From: Streptomyces bluensis
GTDB lineage: Bacteria > Actinomycetota > Actinomycetes > Streptomycetales > Streptomycetaceae
Direction: 5' to 3'
NCBI RefSeq assembly: GCF_014650715.1
Contig: NZ_BMVM01000032.1
Span: 1 to 64,000 of the forward strand
Length of the DNA stretch: 64,000 nt
Below the pieces are notes generated by a model. It saw only the letters and a list, made by a program, of their open reading frames with translations. It did no database searches and was not told the origin of the DNA. A program made the position numbers and the translations under genes. This document shows positions 58,952 through 64,000 of this stretch, in pieces; position 1 is the stretch's first letter, and each line of letters begins with the position of its first letter.

Positions 58952-60071
58952 GGTGACCGTGAAGAACCTGGCCAAGACGTTCGGGGACAACTCCGTCCTC
59001 CGCGACGTCACCTTCACCATCAAGGACGGCGAGTTCTTCACCCTCCTGGGAGCCAGCGGCTGCGGCAAGTCCACCACCCTCAACTGCATCGCCGGTCTTG
59101 AACAGCCCACCGAGGGCTCCATCACCGTCGGGGGAAGACCCTTCGTCGACTCCTCGGCCGGGGTGTTCCTGCCCCCCGAGGAACGCAACCTCGGCATGGT
59201 GTTCCAGTCCTACGCGCTCTGGCCGCACATGACCATCGCGAAGAACCTCGCCCTGCCCCTCAACATCCGCAAGGTCCCCAAGGACAAGCAGAGGACCCTG
59301 ATCCACGACGCGCTCGACAAGGTCGGTCTCGCCGACCTGAGCGACCGCTACCCGCACCAGCTCTCCGGAGGCCAGCAGCAGCGGGTCGCGCTCGCCCGTG
59401 CCCTGGTCTACTCACCGACGGTGCTGCTGCTCGACGAGCCGCTGTCCAACCTCGACGCCAAACTCCGGGAGCAGGCCCGCGCCTGGCTGAAACGACTTCA
59501 GGAGGAACTGGGCATCACCACCGTCTACGTGACACACGACCAGGAGGAGGCCCTCGCCCTGAGCGATCGCATCGCGGTCATGGAGGGCGGCAACATGATC
59601 CAGATCGGCACACCGCACGAGATCTACGAACGGCCCGCCGCCCCGGAGGTGGCCGCCTTCGTGGGCCGCTGCAACTTCCTCACCGGCCGCGTGATCGGGC
59701 AGGAGGGCACGCGGTACCGGATCCTCCTCGACTGCAGCGACGACGTGGTGCAGGTCGACAGCGACGAGCGCGTCCCGGCCGGCCACTCCGTGACCGTGGC
59801 GATCCGGCCCGAACGGCTGGAGGTCGTCCCGAAGTCCGGTACGCCGTCCGACGTCAACCAGTTGAGGACCCAGGTCCTCACCAGCTCCTACGTCGGCTCC
59901 CGCTACGAGTACGACGTCCGCCTCGGAGACCAGGCCGTGCAGGTCCTCAGCGGCAACGGCGGCCTGGCGGGCGAAGTGGTGCTCGTCTTCGATCCGGCTC
60001 AGGCGCTCCTGTACCAGGACAAGGTCGAACTCCCCGAGGAACAGCGCGACCTGCTGACCGTCACCTCGTGA
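58944..60071 (+). CDS. ABC transporter ATP-binding protein (FbpC/PotA-like)
   Basis: About 375 residues. Walker A GASGCGKSTT (about 36), signature LSGGQQQRVALARAL (about 138), Walker B VLLLDEPLSNLD, H-loop VYVTHDQEEALAL, then a C-terminal TOBE-type regulatory domain (about 240-375). Start ATG 58944 overlaps the permease gene (coupled). A very strong terminator follows 28 bp after its stop. Confidence 0.93.
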   Translation: MPEVTVKNLAKTFGDNSVLRDVTFTIKDGEFFTLLGASGCGKSTTLNCIAGLEQPTEGSITVGGRPFVDSSAGVFLPPEERNLGMVFQSYALWPHMTIAKNLALPLNIRKVPKDKQRTLIHDALDKVGLADLSDRYPHQLSGGQQQRVALARALVYSPTVLLLDEPLSNLDAKLREQARAWLKRLQEELGITTVYVTHDQEEALALSDRIAVMEGGNMIQIGTPHEIYERPAAPEVAAFVGRCNFLTGRVIGQEGTRYRILLDCSDDVVQVDSDERVPAGHSVTVAIRPERLEVVPKSGTPSDVNQLRTQVLTSSYVGSRYEYDVRLGDQAVQVLSGNGGLAGEVVLVFDPAQALLYQDKVELPEEQRDLLTVTS

Positions 60072-60099
60072 TCTGACCGGGTGGGACACAGCCACCACA

Positions 60100-60143
60100 C
60101 GCCGGGGCCCGGAGAGTCCACCATGACTCTCCGGGCCCCGGCG
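60100..60143. terminator. strong terminator of the ABC operon
   Basis: CGCCGGGGCCCGGAGAGT (60100-60117), 8-base loop, perfect 18-bp reverse complement (60126-60143). The rest of 60072-60333 holds the promoter region of the next gene, with nothing else recognised. Confidence 0.92.
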
Positions 60144-60333
60144 TACGCGGTCCCGCGGCTGCTCGTGCGCGTGACGTGTCGCGCCGAAGCCCAGTCCGCT
60201 CCGCGCGCCGGCGGCCGGGGCGCGCGCAGCGTGCGAGGGGAGGCAGATGGCGGAGTCCGAGCGCCGACTACGGTTGCTGCGTTGCCGTCTGTGTCCCGGA
60301 ATCACCGGGACCGGGAATCGAGGAGACCGAACT

Positions 60334-61308
60334 GTGGGACTGTGGTGGGGCAGGGCGCTGGACGCCGCCCGGATCGACGCGGCGGAGCTGCGCGCCGACT
60401 ACACGCGGCAGCGGCGGATCGTCGCGCGCTACCGCCCCAGCGGCTACCTGGCAACCCGCCTCCTCGTGCGCCCCGAGCACCTCCCGCATCTCCTGGCCGT
60501 CACCGCTTTCATGCACCTCTCCGACACTCTCCTCGACAGCGGCCCGCGCCCCGAGCGCGCCGCCGCCTTCGCGCGCTGGGCGACGCAGGTCCGCGAGGGA
60601 ATGGCCGGCGGTACCGTCGAACACCCCGATCTCCGGGCCCTTGTGCATACGATGACCGTCCACCCGCCGTTGCGCACGTATGTGACGGACTTCCTCGCCG
60701 CCGCCCCCGCCGACCTCGACTTCGCGGGCTTCGCCACCGAGGCGGACTACCAGTCATACGTCGACGCCTACGTTCTTCCCGCGTTCATGCTGATCGCCGG
60801 CCTCCTGACGGGTGAGGACACCCCGGCCGGGTACCGCGAGGCCTGCCGTACGTACATCGACGGCAGCCAGCGCCTCGACTTCGCCAACGACCTGGCCGAG
60901 GATCTCGCAGAGGGCCGCCTCAACCTCCCCCAGGAGACTCTGGACGCGTACGCGGTCACCCGCGCCGACCTCGAATCCGCCCGTGACACCCCCGGCACCC
61001 GCGCGCTGCTGGCCCACGTGCTCGGCCGGGCGCGTCAGTCGCTGGCCGCCGGACGGCCCCTGGCCGACCTCGTACCGCCCGAGGGCCGTCCCCTGTTCCG
61101 CGCCATGATCGGCATCGAGGACCTGACGGCCGAGGCGGCGCAGGCCAAGGGGGCGGCGCTGCTGCGCGGCCCCGCCCGGCCCCCGCTCCCCAGCACTCTG
61201 AAACTGCTCTTCAGCGAGCGGGCTCGGGCGAAGCGGAGTGCGGTGACGACGACCGGGCCCGGGACCGGAGCCGGAACAGCCGGAAGTCGTAGCGGCGCAA
61301 GGCCCTGA
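60334..61308 (+). CDS. squalene/phytoene-synthase-like enzyme (orphan)
   Basis: About 324 residues, all-helical trans-isoprenyl head-to-head synthase fold. First Asp motif DTLLD in FMHLSDTLLDSG (about 65), second DFAND within RLDFANDLAEDLAEGRLNLP (about 190), the pair that binds the diphosphate through Mg2+. GTG 60334 is chosen (GAGGAG 8 bases upstream); ATG 60247 is an in-frame alternative with a cramped GGGAGG. No hopanoid or carotenoid genes are near, so the product cannot be named. The C-terminal tail (about 285-324) is Ala/Gly/Arg-rich and likely disordered. Confidence 0.83.
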   Translation: MGLWWGRALDAARIDAAELRADYTRQRRIVARYRPSGYLATRLLVRPEHLPHLLAVTAFMHLSDTLLDSGPRPERAAAFARWATQVREGMAGGTVEHPDLRALVHTMTVHPPLRTYVTDFLAAAPADLDFAGFATEADYQSYVDAYVLPAFMLIAGLLTGEDTPAGYREACRTYIDGSQRLDFANDLAEDLAEGRLNLPQETLDAYAVTRADLESARDTPGTRALLAHVLGRARQSLAAGRPLADLVPPEGRPLFRAMIGIEDLTAEAAQAKGAALLRGPARPPLPSTLKLLFSERARAKRSAVTTTGPGTGAGTAGSRSGARP

Positions 61309-61416
61309 GCAGGAGCGCAACGGCGGCGCGCAGGGGGCTCGGGACGGCATGACGTCGGCCCCCTGCTCGCCGTAACGTGTTTCACCCTGGCTCGAATTGC
61401 CCAGTTCGTTGCAGAT

Positions 61417-62538
61417 ATGATGCGTTTTTCTTTGAGGCGAATACGGCACCGTCGTCAACGCGGCGGCCGAAGGGACGCTGTCCGGCTGTCACCGGTGTTC
61501 CTGACCTTCCTCATCACCGCGCTGGCGTTCGCGACGCCGAGGGAGATCGCCATAAGCCGCCTCCTGCCCGCCGCGCCTGCCCTGGCCGCCTCGATGTGGC
61601 CCGTGCTCCCCACGATCCTGCTGGGGACGTGCTGCCTGCTGGCCATGCTCGGCCTGAGCCTCGTCTACACCGACCTGGGGACGCCCTACACATCGGCTGC
61701 GATCGTCGCGGTCACCTTGGCGGCCGCATACGCGAGCCATGTCCGGCTTCGACGGGAGGAGGCCCTCATCCAGATCCGGCTCGTCGCCGACACCGCCCAG
61801 AAGGTGCTGATGCGCCCCCTGCCGAGCCGCCTGGAGGACATCGAGATCGAGTCGCTGTATGTGGCAGCCCAGGCGCAGGCCCGGATCGGCGGCGACTTCT
61901 ACGAGGCGGCCGCCACACCGTACGGGGTCCGGCTGCTCCTCGGCGACGTACGGGGCAAGGGCCTCTCCGCCGTGGGTGCGGCCTCGGCGGTGATCAGCTG
62001 CTTCAGAGAGGCCGCGCACGACGAGGCCGACCTGAGGGGCGTCATCCATCGCCTGGAGACCAGCATCACCCGCCACAGTGCCGCCTTCCCCGCCCAGGAC
62101 ATGCCGGAGCGATTCGCCACCGCCCTGCTCGCCGAGATCCCACGGGGCGGCGGCCAGGTCCGGCTTCTCAACTGCGGGCACCCCCCGCCGCTGCTGGTGC
62201 GCAGCGGGAGAATGCGCGTTCTGGAGCCCACGGCTCCCTCTCCGCCTCTCCACCTCGCGACGCTCATCGGAGACCGCTACCGCATCGACACCGTGGCCTT
62301 CGCCCCGGGCGACCGGTTGCTGCTCTACACCGACGGTGTGACGGAGACCCGGGACCGCACCGGCGACTTCTTCCCGCTGCAGGACTGGATGCGCGGGCAG
62401 GACCCGGCGTCGCCCCCGGGGCTGCTCGACCGGCTTCACCGGGACCTGCTCCGTTTCAGCGGCGGACGGCTCGACGACGACATCGCCGCGCTCGCCGTGC
62501 GACGCCCGGAGCACCGGGTGCGGGAGCACCCGGCGTAG
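61417..62538 (+). CDS. membrane-bound PP2C-type SpoIIE serine phosphatase
   Basis: About 373 residues. Basic N-terminus, then three to four membrane segments (about 25-110), then a SpoIIE/PP2C phosphatase domain (about 140-365) with IGGDFYEAAATPYGVRLLLG, DVRGKGLSAVGAAS, LLNCGHPPPLLV and LLLYTDGVTETRDR, giving the metal-binding Asp residues. It should dephosphorylate a STAS protein to free a sigma factor or other target. No sensory PAS/GAF, so the membrane part may sense. No good Shine-Dalgarno precedes ATG 61417. Confidence 0.88.
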   Translation: MMRFSLRRIRHRRQRGGRRDAVRLSPVFLTFLITALAFATPREIAISRLLPAAPALAASMWPVLPTILLGTCCLLAMLGLSLVYTDLGTPYTSAAIVAVTLAAAYASHVRLRREEALIQIRLVADTAQKVLMRPLPSRLEDIEIESLYVAAQAQARIGGDFYEAAATPYGVRLLLGDVRGKGLSAVGAASAVISCFREAAHDEADLRGVIHRLETSITRHSAAFPAQDMPERFATALLAEIPRGGGQVRLLNCGHPPPLLVRSGRMRVLEPTAPSPPLHLATLIGDRYRIDTVAFAPGDRLLLYTDGVTETRDRTGDFFPLQDWMRGQDPASPPGLLDRLHRDLLRFSGGRLDDDIAALAVRRPEHRVREHPA

Positions 62539-62540
62539 GT

Positions 62541-62596
62541 CCTGTCGCGGACGGCCTGTCGCGGACGGCCTGTTGCGGACGGCCTGTTGCGGACGC
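62541..62596. repeat. four tandem copies of a 14-bp unit
   Basis: CCTGTCGCGGACGG occurs twice (62541-62568), then CCTGTTGCGGACGG and CCTGTTGCGGACGC (62569-62596). It fills the gap between the convergent phosphatase and universal stress protein genes. Confidence 0.92.
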
Positions 62597-62604
62597 CGAG
62601 CCGA

Positions 62605-63480
62605 TCACCCCCGTTGCGGCACGACCGCCACGGGACAGGGGGCGTGGTGCAGCAGCGTGTGGGCCACCCGGCCGAGCTGGAGTCCGAAGTGGTCCTGCCT
62701 GCGCTGTGCGCCGACGATCACGAGGTCGGCTGCGTCCGAGCGGCGCAGGAGCACCTTGCGGGCCGGCCCCTCGACCGCGTCGGGGCGTACCCGCACACCC
62801 GGGTGGTCCGCCACCGCGTCGTGCACCAGGGCGTCGAGCAGCGCCGACGCCCGCTCCCTGGGGTAACGCGCCGGTTCATCGGCCGACGGAAGGCGGTGGG
62901 TGGTCTGGTGTGCGGGGGCGCGCCACGCGCGTACGACGTCGAGGGGGCACCGGCGTGCCTCGGCCTCACGGAAGGCGAACCGCACGGCCTCACCGCTCGT
63001 GGCGGGGTTCCCCGCGCCGAGCAGGATGCGTTCGTGGGTGCCGGCCAGTGCGGCCTGGTCACCGCGGACCACGATCACCGGGCAGTGCGCGCGGGCCGCC
63101 ACCACCAGTCCGACCGAACCGAGGAGCATCCCCTTCAGCTCACCACGGCCGCGTGAGCCCGTCACCAGGGCGGAGGCATGGAGACCTTCGCGCAGGAGGG
63201 CGTCCACCGCTTCCTCGGGGACCACCTCGGCCGAGACCGTCACATCCCGGTTGCGCCGCCGGGCACGCTCCGTCGCGGCCTCGACGACGGTCTCCGCCAT
63301 CACCTGTTCGGACGGGCGCTCACGGCCACCCGTCATGACGGCGCCTTCGTAGTGTGCCCACAACGAGGCGTACACGAGCCGCAGGGGCAGACCGTGCCGG
63401 GCCGCCTCGTCCACGGCCCAGTCGACCGCCAGGAGGCCGGCATCCGATCCGTCGACACCCACGACCAGGGGGAGTTCCAT
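62605..63480 (-). CDS. tandem universal stress protein (two Usp domains)
   Basis: About 291 residues, two Usp folds. First: LPLVVGVDGSDAGLLAVDWA and VTGSRGRGELKGMLLGSVG with the G-2x-G-9x-G-type ATP site. Second: ERILLGAGNPATSGEAVRFA and LVIVGAQRRQDHFGLQLGR, a less typical nucleotide loop. Acts in stress/dormancy, often hypoxia. It is 60 bp downstream of the Acg-like nitroreductase gene on the same strand and probably co-transcribed. ATG 63480 or GTG 63489 are both possible starts. Confidence 0.9.
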   Translation of the reverse strand: MELPLVVGVDGSDAGLLAVDWAVDEAARHGLPLRLVYASLWAHYEGAVMTGGRERPSEQVMAETVVEAATERARRRNRDVTVSAEVVPEEAVDALLREGLHASALVTGSRGRGELKGMLLGSVGLVVAARAHCPVIVVRGDQAALAGTHERILLGAGNPATSGEAVRFAFREAEARRCPLDVVRAWRAPAHQTTHRLPSADEPARYPRERASALLDALVHDAVADHPGVRVRPDAVEGPARKVLLRRSDAADLVIVGAQRRQDHFGLQLGRVAHTLLHHAPCPVAVVPQRG

Positions 63481-63540
63481 CCGTCCCACCGCCTTTCGCT
63501 TCCCTCTGCCCTCCCTCTCCCCGTCTGTCCCTCGGGCAGG

Positions 63541-64000
63541 TCACGGCTGGATGTCGAGTACCTGCGACGCCGGGCGACGGGGTGTGCTGGGACCTTGGGG
63601 GCCGTATCCCAGGCGAATGATCATCTGCGTGTAGCCCGTACCGGACACCGGGTCGCGCAGCGGCCAGCGCAGGTCGGTCCACTCAAGGGGCTGGGTGGCG
63701 AAGGAACTGGACAGACCCTCGACGGTGGCCAGCAGAAGGACGCGTTCCAGGGCCTGGCCGGCCCGCAGCCAGTCCTCCGGGCGGTCGTAGAGCGTGCTGA
63801 CGAGGGCCAGCTGAGGCGTCCGCTCGAAGTCGGCGAAACCACGGCCCGCCACCTGGCGAGGGCCCGCGAAGTCGCGCACGGGGGCCTTGCCGCCGCGGAT
63901 GCGTGGCCCGAAGGCGTAGGCCGGGACTCCGTCGTCGGTCGTGTTCGCCGACGGGGGGCCGACTCGGGTCCACTCGGCCAGGTCCTGGTCGCTGCCGCGG
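63541..64000 (-). CDS. Acg-like nitroreductase family protein, 5' part beyond window
   Basis: The last 153 residues of a protein whose start lies past base 64000 (frame open to the edge). Text includes DQDLAEWTRVGPPSANTTDD, then PQLALVSTLYDRPEDWLRAG, QALERVLLLATVEGLSSSF and a late TQMIIRLGYGPQGP. This fits the FMN-binding Acg (Rv2032-type) subgroup of nitroreductases, which tend to sequester flavin rather than reduce substrates. Next to a Usp gene it recalls the DosR/DevR dormancy regulon. Confidence 0.8.
   Translation of the reverse strand, partial: RGSDQDLAEWTRVGPPSANTTDDGVPAYAFGPRIRGGKAPVRDFAGPRQVAGRGFADFERTPQLALVSTLYDRPEDWLRAGQALERVLLLATVEGLSSSFATQPLEWTDLRWPLRDPVSGTGYTQMIIRLGYGPQGPSTPRRPASQVLDIQP

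Noticed and set aside
1..64000. CRISPR arrays, tRNA or rRNA genes, phage attachment sites, and BGC-type PKS/NRPS genes
   Set aside because: No regularly spaced repeats of CRISPR size, no cloverleaf-like sequence and no integrase or synthase modules were seen on reading either strand.

Overview
The window is about 64 kb of very GC-rich actinobacterial DNA. Codon use, GTG starts with purine-rich Shine-Dalgarno sequences, a CebR-type cellulose operator, a DmdR1/IdeR-type iron box, and many SpoIIE/STAS/RsbW-type regulators all point to Streptomyces. No rRNA, tRNA or CRISPR array was seen. This is chromosomal catabolic and regulatory DNA with one insertion sequence at the left edge.

Left part (1-18 kb), polysaccharide and galactoside use. 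An IS4-family transposase, cut by the window edge and frameshifted in a C7 run, abuts the 3' end of a secreted GH9 cellulase gene that carries a CebR operator. Behind that gene lie a Tat-exported GH2 beta-galactosidase-like enzyme, a PAS-PAS-GAF-SpoIIE-HATPase phosphatase/kinase, and a divergent AraC regulator/PhyH dioxygenase pair. A flavoprotein/DUF1348 pair comes next. A clear MFS transporter-GH35 beta-galactosidase-LacI operon follows, whose promoter -10 overlaps a perfect 16-bp palindrome.

Middle part (17.7-35 kb), mostly single genes. These are an F420-type oxidoreductase, DUF4235, a VOC protein, a STAS anti-anti-sigma factor, DUF4230, VanZ, a PHP-domain protein, an HAD phosphatase, an NAD-epimerase, an APH-like kinase, an FBP zinc-finger protein, a FUSC transporter, a Tat lipoprotein lactonase, an iron-box-controlled DUF2470 protein, a Cys-rich pentapeptide-repeat protein, an ECF41 sigma factor and a proline-iminopeptidase-like hydrolase. 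Several convergent pairs are separated by strong hairpins.

The centrepiece (35-51 kb) is a complete L-rhamnose locus. Leftward from a shared promoter region run rhaT-rhaP-rhaQ-rhaS (ABC importer), rhaM (mutarotase), a secreted BNR_4-type beta-propeller enzyme and a LacI repressor. Rightward run rhaI, a fused aldolase/lactaldehyde dehydrogenase (rhaEW), rhamnulokinase rhaB, then lutA-lutB-lutC. The gene content fits a continuous route from a rhamnose-capped polysaccharide to rhamnose, lactaldehyde, lactate and pyruvate. Both divergent promoters carry LacI-type operators at the predicted start points.

Right part (51-64 kb). This holds a UdgX-type uracil-DNA glycosylase with the KRRIH loop, a stand-alone ANTAR protein converging on a SigF/SigB-family sigma factor across a 38-bp perfect palindrome, a cupin, a secreted DUF1996 protein and a ferric-type ABC importer (binding protein, fused double permease, ATPase). 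It ends with an orphan squalene/phytoene-synthase-like enzyme, a membrane SpoIIE phosphatase, a tandem universal stress protein and the 3' part of an Acg-like nitroreductase running off the window.
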